A stretch of 64,000 nt of DNA from positions 13,881,995 to 13,945,994 of the forward strand of contig OZ022342.1 of the NCBI GenBank assembly GCA_963989245.1, given 5' to 3'. Shown one piece after another: positions 1 to 12,202 of this stretch. The notes beneath the pieces were generated by a model. It was given only the letters and a program-made list of their open reading frames with translations. It was not told where the DNA came from and did not search any database. Position 1 is the stretch's first letter. Each line of letters opens with the position of its first letter. The DNA is from Nansenia antarctica. Lineage: Eukaryota > Chordata > Actinopteri > Argentiniformes > Microstomatidae. The translations under genes were made by a program, and so were the position numbers.

Positions 1-3000
1 TTGGGGAAAGTATCCAGACCAATTGGACCTTCTTCAGAGGTTGATGACAGGTTCTTCAAGCTCTCAGAGATGGAAACCTTCCTGGACGATATGGACAAAC
101 GAGAGGGGAAGGGAGATGGCGGGGATGATGACGTAGACTACTTCCTGGACTTGCCCTCTGGGGATGATGAAGTAGACCTTGAGGACCTTGAGGATGTCAA
201 AAGACAAAAGAAACAAAGCACAGTAAGTAGAGTCTATACTTTAATTTACAGACTGTTTCTATTTTTCCAGATCTGTGTTTCTGCCGATTCTTTCACATTT
301 GATGCCATGATTGAAGTAGGGCTGCAATGACTAGTCGACTTATTATTATCGCTTATTTCGACGATTTTGTAAATTTGACAATTTTCATATTCATGATGGA
401 TGAGCCATTCATGTTTTATAAAATGCCTTTTAGTTGAACAAGATATCACTGGTTCTGGTCTGCCTGTCATCACATTCAAAAGCATGTTTTTTGTTGTAAG
501 TTAATCATATAGAAGAATCGATAAAATAATCGATTGATTAATCGATAATAAAATAGTCTTTAGTTGCAGCCCTAGATTGAAGAAATGTTGTGTTTCAATT
601 TGTCATTACTGCAGACACATATTTTTAACTCACGTGTTCCTTTTGTACGTAGTTGAAAAGTTCCAGGAATCTGAAGTACAAGGACTTCTTTGATTCGGTG
701 GAAGGGGGACCTTCACAAGCAGATGACCAATTGGCTGCTGAGGATGAAGAGGACAGTATGGATGACGAGGAGGAGGATGTCGACGGCGACGATGATGAGG
801 AGGAGGAGGATGATGATCATGAAGAGTAAGGACCGAAACCTTTATTTCAATGACTAGTGTTGTAAAGTCTCATCATTGTGTATTCATAGAAACATTTTAA
901 ATTAGGTCCCTGTAAAACAGGCTAATGTTATGTTTGTTTTGTCCTGCTGACATGTTACTGTACTGTTGCAGGGGTTTAATTGAGGATGAAGAAAGCAGGC
1001 AAGCCAAGGAGGCTCTGAAGAGGGTGACCTTTGAGCTACCTGAAGACAGCGAGGGAGAGGACGTGGAGGACATTTTTGGGGGAAAGGCCAAAAGTGCACC
1101 AAAATCTGTCTCCAAGTCATCCTTTGAGAAGCGACAAGATAAGGTACAAACAACATGTTGGTAAAATTAACATCACTTGCTCTTTTGGAGACACACAAAA
1201 AAGCGTACAAACAGTCCAAATCACATGTCTCTATCTAACATGATTCAAAAATGATAACTATATTCTTTATTATTTAGTAATCTAAAAAACAGAGGTGTGG
1301 CACAAACGTCTTGTCTTGTGTATGTTTTACAAACAACATTTAGTTGCAAAAGCAGACTTAAAAATTGATAATTTGTCTCTGCTTCACAATTGATAATACT
1401 GATAGAATCACGTTCCTCTCCCAAAATAATTATTTAATAGATTCAATATTTCTATAACAGGGTTCTCCCTATGACTTTTCAACACGGTGGTGGTGGATTT
1501 CATTATTAAAACCGACTTGTGTTTTTCATGTCAAAATGTGCTACAATTCTGCTAAATACAGCTAAAATTCTTGCACTTTTATCTTTAACAATGATGACAT
1601 TGGTGATCAAAGATGATTACTTTATCATTACTAAATCTCAGTTAAATTTGCTCTTAAATGTTTACATAGTGGCGGAGCCAAGTCAACAAGGTTCCCCTCT
1701 AACATTCTTTGGGGAGAACCCCAAGTATCCCCAATACATCAAGCATTTTTGGTTTGTCACATCTCATTTGTTTTTAACTTGATTTCATGGAGCACATTCC
1801 ATAACGGCAAAATCTTATAACACACAGATGGCTGAAAAAATCCAGGACTTGGAGAAGGCTGCGATGGGAGAGAAGCCATGGCAACTGACGGGGGAGGTCT
1901 CAGCTCAGACTCGACCAGAGAACAGCCTGCTGGAGGTGGACGTGGTATTTGACCAGGCCTCCAGGATGGGTAGGTGCCAAATGCCTGTCAGTCTGTCCAG
2001 TTTTGCTCTGCTGTTAACGTGCCAATTAAGGATAACTGCTTAGAGTTTGAGGTGTGTGTATGTGTTTTGTTCTCTCTCAGCACCTGCTGTCACAGAGGAA
2101 ACCACGTTGCAGCTGGAGGACATCATCAAGCAGAGAATTAAAGACCAGGTCAGTATGGAGACCATTCATTCCTGTATGGAACCCTAAGACAGGGTGGCTG
2201 TGGCACAGGAGGTAGAGCCGCCGTCTAATGATCGCAAGGTTGGCAGATCGGCGGTTCGAGCCCCGGCTGGCCACATGTCGAAGTGTCCTTGGGCAAGACA
2301 CTGAACCCCAAATTGCTCCCAGTGAGCGGGCCGGCGCCTTGCATGGTAGCTTGCCGCCACTGGTGTGCGAATGTGTGTGTGAATGGGTGAATGCGAGGCC
2401 GTTGTAAAGCGCTTTGGATAAAGGCGCTATATAAGTGCAGTCCATTTACCATTTAACCCTGTGTGTAAATATCATTCTGATTGTTATTAGTTGTAGTAAA
2501 AGAGTACCACACTGTTTCCACATGTGGCACATTTCAAATACTTTTATTTGCAGACTCACTTGTAGTTCTTCCTTAGGTGTGGGATGATGTGGTACGTAAG
2601 GAGAAGCCTAAGGAAGAGGTGTTTGAATACAAGAAGAGGCTGACTCTGGACCAGGAGAAGAGCAAGCTGAGCCTTGCAGAGGTGTATGAGCAAGAATACC
2701 TCAAGCAGAATCAGGTAGGACTTCCAAGCCATGTTCTCATACAGTAGAGTTGGTACACACTTGTAAATACTGCTGAATTTGTGCACGTTTTGATACATTT
2801 TGAATAAACTGCCATCTCAACTACCTACATTTGACAAATAATTATATGCTTAGGAAAAAGGTAGACACTAGAGGTCATCACAGGTCCAAAAATCTTCTTT
2901 TTAAATCTAAAGACCCGAACCTGAACAAACCAGTGTATAATCAGTTCCGAAACGGAACTGTGGACAAACATCTCCAATACACGATGCATCGGGGTCTATC

Positions 3001-5110
3001 CTCAACCTGATTAGATCCAAGTGATTAAAAACAAATGTTCTCCCTCTCCGAATATGACCTCAGATGAGGTAGCCTACCGGTTCGATAGGCTAATAACTTT
3101 AATTTAAGTTTCTGTTTAGGGCTACCTCAATAAAGCCCTTCGATTGGAGAAGCAATTTAGGATAGAATGTGGCATGATAACTAGCCTATTGTGTGAAAAT
3201 GAAATATTATGACACGATTGTATTGAAATGTGTTCTGATGGAGCACAATCGGGACAAATAGCCAAAATGCGGTGAGGTGTGTGTGGCCAGAGTTGCCTGC
3301 TAGTGCAAGTTTTGATGAGTTGGGGCTGATGTACTGACGACTATATTCTCTTGTATTTTAGCAAAAGACTGAGGAAGAAGAAAATCCAACCCATGTGGAA
3401 ATTCAAAAGCTCATGGACTCTCTCTTCCTTAAACTTGATGCTCTGTCGAACTTCCACTTCACACCCAGACCAGTAAGTGAATTTGTCAATATTAGTGATG
3501 TAATTGATGTTATTTGTATTCGAGGGTTATTTCAAAGCTGTTTGGACTGCATCTCAGTACATATCACAATACACTTAAACGTAAATATACTTCTCTTTGT
3601 GCCCAATAGCCTGTTCCTGAGGTGAAAGTTGTGTCCAATCTGCCGTCTATCGCCATGGAGGAGGTTGCTCCAGTCAGCGCGAGTAATGCAACTCTGCTGG
3701 CTCCTGAGGAAGTCAAGGTTTGTCATGCATCCCTCTCTGAACTGTTTTCTGGAGGTGAATTATTACTTTTAGGTGTTTCTTCAACTTACAAAACTATCGT
3801 GTACAATGTACTCTTACTTGCTAACACAATGATTTATGTTGTCCAATATTATCCTTTTAAACATGAGGTATTTATGCTACAATATTTCCCCCCAATCTTA
3901 GGGGAAGAACAAAGCTGGTGATGTGCTGGGCGACTCTGAGAAAACCGATACAGATAGGAAACGCGAGAGACGCAAGAAGAAGAAGGTGAAGCGTATCAGG
4001 ATCCATGAGAAGGAGAAGAGACAGAAACTGAAAGAGGCCAACAGAACTGAAGGGAATAATAAGAAGCCGTCAAAGACAGAGGTGGCTGAGAACCTCAAGA
4101 AACTCACCAAAGGAGGCAAAGCAACATTGCTGAAGGTTTGTATTTTTCTTCCACCTCAGTGTTGTTCACATTTTATCATAGTGTGTGAGACTCAGGAAGG
4201 TGTTTGATTGTATTTGTTGAGTGACACTTTTAACATATTATTATAACTTTTAACTTATAATAATTTGCTTATCTTCCATACAGCACATGAACAACAGTCC
4301 ATTGTTCATCAGTCCTAATGGAGCATGAATTGTCTAATGTAAACATTCCATACTAACATGGCCAAACATATCCTGGTTTACAGCATATTCTTGTTATGAC
4401 TAATTCAACTCATCTTTTGATATGTGATCATACAAGTGTATAGAAATCCATTTTAGGACATCTCTAGTTCCAAGCAAACAGTCAATGTTCAGCCTTTACG
4501 GCATAGCTCATCTCAAATGGAGCCATTCCTCATCAAACAAAATGGCCACATGTCTCAGATGTTACTCCCTCAGTGATCATCTGTCATCGTTTGGGGTCAA
4601 TAATCAGTTGGTAGATTGCATTCAAAAGCTAAATTAAAGGTACAGATTATATTCATGGGCATGAGCTGGGAGCCCTGTTCAAAGATGACAGTGAAATTCT
4701 GTCTCAAAACAATGTGACAGAAGACAAGTATATGAAGGAAGGCATTAGGATTCTGTGTTTTCATTTGATTTGTTGACAACATCAAATCAAAACCAGTGAC
4801 AAAATGTGGACGCGACATGTCAATCAACATGCTGCATCTAAGCTAAGCGGCTGCTTCACACAACAAGGATTGGCCCGTTCATGTAGTGGGCCATCATCGG
4901 TTCAGCATAATAATTGAAGCAGATGCAGAGCTAACTTAATGTGTTCTCTGTGTGTGACAGGACGAGGGGAAGGACAAAGCTCTGCGCTCTTCTTCTGCCT
5001 TCTTCTCTCAACTACAAGACCAAGTGAAGAGCCAGATCAAAGGAGTCAAGGACGGGGCATCAAAGAAGAAGAAACTCAAGGAAGTCTCAGCCAGCAAACT
5101 GAAATTGTAA
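1..5110 (+). CDS. mphosph10: MPHOSPH10 (MPP10), U3 snoRNP / SSU processome protein, 5' end outside the window
   Basis: Coding exons: 1-222, 653-825, 972-1143, 1828-1969, 2081-2148, 2577-2714, 3362-3472, 3610-3717, 3902-4135, 4961-5110 (TAA 5108-5110). All junctions are GT-AG, phases agree, and the sum is 1518 nt (505 residues visible; the human protein is about 680). The protein is recognised from acidic Asp/Glu-rich stretches in the first three exons, the middle segment around EKPWQLTGEV and RPENSLLEVDV, the conserved KEEVFEYKKRL and KLMDSLFLKLDALSNFHFTP segments, and a Lys/Arg-rich C-terminal part ending in SKLKL. In the family MPP10 forms a nucleolar complex with IMP3 and IMP4 and acts in U3-dependent pre-18S rRNA processing. 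The ATG at 1828 is internal. The N-terminal exons lie upstream of the window. Introns hold one SINE (2184-2455) and otherwise nothing recognised. Confidence 0.93.
2184..2455 (+). repeat. tRNA-derived SINE in MPHOSPH10 intron 5
   Basis: The head has a pol III B-box-like GGTTCGAGCCCC at about 2254. The tail reads AAAGCGCTTTGGATAAAGGC followed by GCTATATAAGTGCAGTCCAT. A second copy lies on the opposite strand at about 21494-21722. It is a SINE, not a tRNA gene, because no cloverleaf continues after the B box. Confidence 0.8.
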
Positions 5111-5249
5111 CATTGATATGGTGTTATGATACATATTAATGTATATACATACATTTTTTTGTACAGTCTTTTTTTCTTTTCTTTTTTGAAATCTGCAATA
5201 TATTAACCAGTCCATGTAAATGTGTTTAACATTAAATAAGTACATTTGC

Positions 5250-5303
5250 AATAAAGAAGTTGTTTCCAGGTGTAGTTTGTTTTTGCTATTATTTTTCAAT
5301 AAA
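5250..5303 (+). terminator. MPHOSPH10 polyadenylation signals
   Basis: AATAAA occurs at 5250-5255 and again at 5298-5303, 140 and 190 bases after the stop codon, with T-rich sequence nearby. Either would give a short 3' UTR. From there to about 5990 I see no gene or clear repeat. Confidence 0.6.
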
Positions 5304-5989
5304 TGTTATGTACATTATATACTGATTTATGGTCTATTGAGGACTGGCACTTGTAGACCAACTTTCAGATTTGTCAACCTCTTGGACTTTTATGGTTAAA
5401 GCAAATACCATCCATAAAGTCAGACTGGCCAGGTAGTATGTAGCCAATGAGCCACACACATGTAAGTTGCACGTCCATAGCAATTGGTATTGTAGATGCT
5501 CAAATAGTCCTGAAATTGTCGGGACATCTGAATACTGCCTGTAGAAGGGCAGGGTCTTGGCAGGTGCATCACAAGTAACGATTGTGAGCCTTTAACGGTA
5601 GTTTTGGCTATATAACAGCTGTAATTAGTGGGGTGACTTTTGATTTGGGAACAAAATGATTGAGAAGTGATTACCGGAACTAAGAGCTTATTAAAGGGAT
5701 AGCTCTTTTTTTCCCCCTATTTCTCATCTTATAGTCAGATGGTTCCTTATGGTTCAGAGTTGTTTAAAAGCCACTAGACTGCTACACTGTCAGAAAGTTC
5801 ATTTGAGTTGATTTGGCCATGCAATTCTGACTCATTTTCTCCAAATTCAAAGGAGAACCAGCCTCCACTGAAAGGGGTGAAGAACATCTCTGTTTCTACC
5901 ACAGCCTTACCTCTGTGTACCTATTCATGTATTGTACAAGACTGCACTCTTATTTTGAAGGATTCCAACCGGGGAAGCGATTCGTTAAT

Positions 5990-6092
5990 GCTCGTTTGAG
6001 ATCCGTCCAAGGATCCGTCCGTCAATCGCGGAAGTGAAGGGAACGAGCCAAGAGAAGTTGCTGTTTACCTAGCGAGTTGACGACCATAACAG
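5990..6092 (+). promoter_or_regulatory. ist1: inferred IST1 5' UTR exon and promoter region
   Basis: A donor GTAATG follows CATAACAG at 6092. The next acceptor, TCCATAG at 7013, opens the exon with the IST1 start codon. A non-coding first exon ending at 6092 is therefore likely; its start is a guess. A perfect CRE palindrome TGACGTCA lies at 6610-6617 in the following intron. Confidence 0.45.
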
Positions 6093-7026
6093 GTAATGCC
6101 TGAAATAATATAAATGCGTTATTTCATGATTTTTATTTATTTATTATCTTGCCCTGTTGTCGATTGTCCATGTTGTAGCTAACTAGATATCACTTTCCAT
6201 CAAAGTGGACTTGTTGTATTCTTAGCTCTAGCTACCTAGCAAACTGCCAGGCAGGATTGCTTCCTGTTTGGTATGACCAGCTCGTATTTCACAAGTCTGA
6301 TATTATCATCAGCTATCTGGCAGTACACTAATGATATCGATAGATAGGTAGATAACGTTTTTGGTCAACTACCCACCCCTCTCTAGCTTGTCGTATTCAT
6401 TATGTGGCTAACGTCAACACGTCAACTAGTCCGTCTATATATATACTATTATCGAGTCAATGTTGTGAATTATTCTAAATGTAAAATGTCAGATTGAATG
6501 CGCACAAGCTAGCAGGCATGTTATTATTGCTTTTGATGTTATATATGATATATATAGCTCTATGACTATGTGTTACAACTTGGTCAGTCCTGCCTGTAGC
6601 CCCCCGGTATGACGTCATCAGACCCTCACAACACAAGTCGCCTCTGACTCACTCTGATCTGGGGCCTCCGCACCTTATGTCCACTCCTTTCTTTGTCTGC
6701 AATAGTGTGAAAAGTCAGGATATGAGAAAGCAATCAATATAGAGAGCAAGGAAACTAATGGTTGTCTATAAGTCGTTGGCATGAATAAATAAATACTGTT
6801 AAGCAGTAGGCTGTCACTCAAATACTCACTATATTATTAGCGACAATTATGTGTACTGTACACCCCTTGTTAAGCTACAACTGACGTCCGTTCGCTAAAA
6901 TAGGCCTCAGTATCCTGACATATTGTCTGTCTACCCCATCAGTATGCTTCAGTCTTCCGATCCTTTGGTTTCCACATTATATTAACATTGTTTATCCTAC
7001 TCTTTGTCCATAGTAAGCTAACCATC

Positions 7027-8643
7027 ATGCTGGGAGGAGGATTCAAAGCGGAAAGACTAAGAGTCAACCTCCGGCTGGTCATCAATCGCCTGAAACTCCT
7101 GGAGAAAAAGAAAAGTGAGACTTCACATATAATTTGATTTAAACTCCTCTGCAATTACACATTCCCACACACACTCCAAATAGATAAACACAGAACACAA
7201 CATGTAGTCCTTCCTCTGTTGTTCACTGACATGTGTCTTGAATGTCCTTTGAAATAGATTTGTATAGGATTTTCTTTAAAGAATTAATCACTTCAGATTT
7301 CAATGTATGACACATCATTTGAAATCGTACAATCTGCCCTTGCATAATCTGTCAAAAACAAAAAAATGACCTCCCCTTACTTGCGGCCTTATTCACCAGA
7401 CCCTGTCAGATTTGACATTCTTGGATTTTCTCTCTTTCTCTGTAGCTGAGCTAGCTCAGAAGGCACGAAAGGAGATTGCAGACTACTTGTCCTCAGGAAA
7501 GGATGAGAGGGCAAGGATCCGTGTGGAACACATCATCAGAGAGGACTACCTGGTAGAGGCCATGGAGATCCTAGAGCTGTACTGTGACCTGTTGCTGGCC
7601 CGCTTTGGCCTCATCCAGTCCATGAAGTGAGTAAGCCAGCCTGCAGTAAGCCTGACTACAGGACTCTGAGACTACACACAAATTGACGCTTGTGACATGC
7701 TGATTCCACCCCTCTCGTGAAAACCTGTCTGGGATGCCTGTTTAAGGATATGAATTGGGGCATAATCTTGAAGTGTGCATCCAGCATTAGCCAGCAGGAT
7801 TCTTGAAACTGCGCAAATCTAACCCTTCTGGGGAGTGTTGTCTATAATGTCTCTCTTGCTCTGTCCCTCTCCTCTATGTCAGGGAGCTCGATCCGGGCTT
7901 GCAGGAAGCAGTGTCCACTCTTATCTGGGCTGCCCCGCGTCTCCAGTCGGAGGTCTCGGAGCTCAAAATTGTGAGTAGTAGGCAATGTGCTGTGTAAACC
8001 CTGGCTAGAGCATGTCTAGTGACTTGTACTAGCTCCAAGTTCAACCTTAATTTAACTGTGCAGTTTATATTACCCTCGTTTGATTCTAAACCTGGACCAT
8101 ATGTGCCTTCTTCATACAGGTGTCTGACCAGCTGTGCGCAAAATACAGCAAGGAATACGGCAAGCTCTGTAGGACAAACCAGATTGCAACAGTCAATGAT
8201 AGGGTAGTTATTTTCAGATGATCTGCTTCAATTTGAATGTGTGTTTATAAACCTTATAAAGCCTAAATCCCTTTTTATATTTGTTTAAAAATACCCGTCA
8301 TTGCTTTTCCTCCCAGCTCATGCACAAGCTGAGTGTCGAGGCTCCTCCTAAGATCCTGGTGGAACGCTACCTCATTGAGATTGCTAAGAACTACAACGTG
8401 CCTTATGAGCCTGATGCCATGGTCAGAGTGAGTATTACGAGTGAGAGCCCCCCCCCCAAGTAAAAGGTATTATTGTAGGTGCTAATGTCTTTCCCTGACA
8501 CTTAACCCCACAGCCAGAGGTGCATCCAGGCGAGGAGGCTGACCTCATAGACGTGGACACTGACAACAGGAAGCCAGGTGGTGGTGGCGGTGGTGGAGGT
8601 GGAGGTGGTGGTGGTGGTGGCGGCTTCACTGCTCCTACAGGAG

Positions 8644-8678
<35 letters not shown>

Positions 8679-9974
8679 CATTCAGCCTTCAGCTACCCGA
8701 CCCCCAAAGGAGCGGTATGAACATTTTCTACTGACAATTTTAATGACACTGTTAGCACTCTTGTTGTCATAGAATCGTACATGTGTTGATTTGAAATGTA
8801 GAGATTAGAAAATCATATGGGATAAATTAATTCAAACACTTGAAACATCGAATGACTGCAATATAGTGAAAAAACAAAAAACATGATGCAAATAAATAAA
8901 ACATTTAGATACGTATTGGATACTATTGAAAAATTATTAGACTGAGCAAAGTCTGATCTAGAATGTTTTTTCAGATGGATCTGAATATCAGAAATGTTTT
9001 AAAAGTGTGATTTTCTTCTTTTTTTGCAGGAGGCCTACAATGGCCCAGTTGGCACATATGATTCCTTTAACAACTTCCAGCCCCCAATGAGAGGCGGGCC
9101 CCCTCAGTTGCCCAGCTGCCCCCCCACCTATGAGTCTGTAAGTCCCCCTTCCAATTGTCCAGACAGATGGACAGACGGACAGGTCACCCTTCAGGGAAGA
9201 GGAGTTCATTATAGTTTTCTTATACCCTTGCTTGTCTGCAGCACCTTGCTATGCTACAAAGATCCTAGAGTTAAAGCGGATAGAATGTGGACTTGGGGGT
9301 ATAGCTTGCATGACATTAACAGATCGTGTTGACGATGGCAGTAGCTTATTTTAGGTCTTCTGGGGTGCTGCTCGGGTCCTGGTTCGGGTTGACCTGTGAA
9401 GATCTCTAATTTGGCATGCGTTCTTACTAAGCGAGTGATAGTTCTCCCATTAAAACACTAATTTATGGACGTTTTCTGCCTGCCCTGATCAGATTATGTA
9501 CTAACAGAAACCATTGACTATCTCTGCATCTCCATGTGTCATTACATAGTATCAAGTAACATCTACACACATAGGCGAGAGAGGTCGTATTAACACGTGC
9601 TTGTGTATTTCACAGATTGATGATCTCTGTGTCAAACCATCTTTTCCATCACAGGCATCAGGTACGTTTGATGGTCACCACCAACTATAAGTCTTGCATT
9701 ATAAAGCAGTCTCCCAGGGCAGTACTCATTGCCCTTTTCATGATATTTGTGTTGGGTTGTATTTATTTGTGATGTAATTTGAAACCTGTGTTCCATCTCC
9801 ACAGGCCCCTATCCCGGCTCGTCTCAGTTCTACGATAACAACGCCCTCCCTGAGCTCCCCTCAGTTCCTGATACGCTCCCAACTTCCTCATTTGGGGGAA
9901 ACACAACAACCTCTGATGACATCGACTTTGATGACCTGTCACGGCGCTTTGAGGAGCTGAAGAAGAAAACCTAA
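7027..9974 (+). CDS. ist1: IST1 homolog, ESCRT-III associated factor
   Basis: Coding exons: 7027-7114, 7446-7626, 7883-7970, 8120-8203, 8317-8427, 8514-8714, 9030-9137, 9616-9661, 9805-9974 (TAA 9972-9974). They sum to 1077 nt and 358 residues, close to the vertebrate length of about 365. The start MLGGGFKAERL is the family's N-terminus. Exons 1-5 form the helical IST1/ESCRT-III-like domain (about residues 1-185, with YLIEIAKNYNVPYEPD at its end). The linker carries about 16 consecutive Gly and a Pro-Met repeat (8576-8678). The C-terminus, DDIDFDDLSRRFEELKKK, is the MIT-interacting motif that binds VPS4, CHMP1 and spastin partners. IST1 regulates VPS4 and ESCRT-III remodelling at endosomes and in cytokinesis. 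The Gly and Pro-Met tracts are longer than I recall for mammals. Confidence 0.95.
8576..8678 (+). repeat. ist1: in-frame GGN and CCCATG tandem repeats inside IST1
   Basis: GGT/GGC/GGA codons give about 16 Gly in a row (8576-8623). CCCATG units then give five Pro-Met pairs (about 8649-8678). The tract keeps frame and encodes low-complexity linker between the IST1 domain and the C-terminal motif. Confidence 0.9.
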
Positions 9975-11295
9975 TCGGCCTGTACCCCCACACTTCACTG
10001 TGACATCCACACAGCCTTCACAAAGTTTCTGAAGCTCTGATCAGATCTGAATATGTACCCTCTTGTACAGTGAAACCTGTCTTGCCTTTAGAGATATTAA
10101 TGTTACTGTGCCTCATTCACACACAAATGTGTCTGGCAAACGGACGTAGAGGGCTCACTCAACAATTGTATCTTTAAATTTCAGAGTAGTTCGTAATGAG
10201 TACATTTTGCAGTAAAAAAAACTAAAAAACCAAAAGACCAATCACAAAATAACTGAATAGGTGTCCTGTTTTTATGACCACTTTGGATATACAATGGCTT
10301 TCCTTATGGTGACTTCTGTAATGTAGTGTTGCCAAGGCAGAATGGACCTTGAGTTTTGTTTGCCATGGTTGAACATGTCACATTTGTCTCCTTGACTCAG
10401 TTTAGGCTAATGCCTGGTTGATATTCCAATAGTCTTACTTAACAGCGCAGCCTATACATGAGCTCGATATCTCAATGTATCTTTGCTAGGTGTTATGAAA
10501 CTCCAGTCTTTACCTGTCACTACGTAAATAGAATACCAGAAAAACCTGTTGGTCTGGCTCACTGTTTGTTGGTAAGATGCGGGGCCAGTCCACACAAGGC
10601 CCCATAACTCCCAGTGTGACTTTACACTCCTTTATACCCTGCAGCTCTGAAACTTTGGTGACGTCTGATACCTGTTCTTTGACATATCTGTTACTCAACA
10701 TAGGGGAAGGAATGCAATCAGACTTTAATACAAACTGCTTAAGTCGGAAATTGAAATATGTAATATATCCAATGCTATTTACAAGAATGATTTACATTGA
10801 GGTGGTAGGCAGTTTTGAGTCAAGAATGGGCAGAAAATGTTTTTGTTTTCTATGTTTCTTCTCATCATTTTAATTTTATTTTATTAGTAGTCTTAATTTG
10901 ACCACATATACGCACTTTCAGTATAGCCTGTGCAGTGAATCGGCGAAGGGGATGCATGATCTGCCTGGGTACATGCATTATAGTCTGCAAATAACCACAT
11001 GAAAAATGTTTGGCATAAATGTTTTTCCCAAATTGAATAGGCTGTGCTCCCTGATCATGTACTGGAGGTCTAGTGTGATCTCTATGTACATATCTACACA
11101 CTAGATTTGCCTTAGTTGCCATCTCTCATCAGAGGCCTTCCTAGTCTATACGCAGGGATTAAAGTTCTCCGTCGCTACGACGGATTTCCGTCAATTTATT
11201 TCAAGTTGAGACGGATTTATTCCAAGTTGTGACGGATTTTACCTGGTGTAATATGATTTGTAGAGGCATACAATCTATTTTGATGTTGGTATTAG

Positions 11296-11794
11296 TAGGG
11301 GTGTAACGATACATCGATTCATTGACTAACGATCTGATTACATCTACGCAATGTAAAAATATCGATCTATATCGTCATCTTATGCGCGCAGAGAGAGAGA
11401 GAGACTTGAAAAAGATACGAATGTTTTTCATTTTTGATGAGAGACAGTAAGTCTATCCCTTTTAATATATATTTTGGAACATCTCTCTGAACCAGGGACG
11501 TTAACATACTCGCGTTCGCAATGTGTGACTCGCATTCACCGTGTGTGACTGTCTGTCTCTACTGGCTCGGCTCCACTTCTCGGCTCCTCCTCCTCTCGCG
11601 TTCGGCAATCTCCGGTGATCTTCGGAAATGTTCGGCTTGTGTGAGTGCGTCTAATGAGAGTGCGTCTAACGGGAGTCTAATGGGCGAATACATTGACCGT
11701 TTTGAACACCAAAGATATTTTTTAACATCTACTCTTCGAGGCGAATCCAGTCAGACCAATATCAGACCTGCTGGACGTGTGTGACACGTGTGTG

Positions 11795-11847
<53 letters not shown>

Positions 11848-11867
11848 GTGACTGGATGTCTCTCTGA

Positions 11868-11914
<47 letters not shown>

Positions 11915-11937
11915 TGTGTGACTGGATGTCTCTCTGA

Positions 11938-11989
<52 letters not shown>

Positions 11990-12202
11990 ATGAGCTGTAT
12001 GTTAATTACCACTTATTACAATTGATAATTGTGTTAGATTGGCATATGATATCGCGTCATATCGATCATATCGTCATATCGATCTTGAATCGAATCGAAA
12101 TCGTATCGTGACTGACATTGTGAAATCGTCAAACATTGTATCGTCATACAAACAAATCAATATAATATCGTATCGTGATGAAGCTGGTGATTTACACCCC
12201 TA
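11296..12202. mobile_element. hAT-type MITE nested in the larger hAT element
   Basis: The ends TAGGGGTGTAA (11296) and TTACACCCCTA (ending 12202) are inverted. They are flanked by an exact 8-bp duplication GGTATTAG (11288-11295 and 12203-12210). The interior is 907 bp with ATCGAT-rich subterminal sequence on both sides, as in fish hAT MITEs, and three long TG blocks. No protein is encoded. Confidence 0.85.
11795..11987. repeat. three (TG)n blocks separated by a repeated 29-nt spacer
   Basis: TG runs are separated twice by the same unit (about 11844-11870 and 11914-11940) containing ACTGGATGTCTCTCTGAACC. The block-plus-spacer is thus a tandem duplication of about 70 bp. Confidence 0.85.

Noticed and set aside
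1828..2043. independent small gene starting at the ATG at 1828
   Set aside because: It is exon 4 of MPHOSPH10, entered from an AG acceptor in matching phase.
2230..2275. tRNA genes at about 2230, 14820, 24300, 25220, 27095 and 28960
   Set aside because: Each has A/B-box-like pieces but no full cloverleaf and continues into a SINE body and tail.
10577..10873. 98-codon frame in the IST1 3' flank
   Set aside because: No domain, no splice support and low-complexity C-terminus; likely 3' UTR.
11722..12012. open frames made of Thr-His or Cys-Val repeats here and at 22545, 35579, 45294, 52011, 58719, 60124
   Set aside because: They are translations of CA/TG microsatellites.
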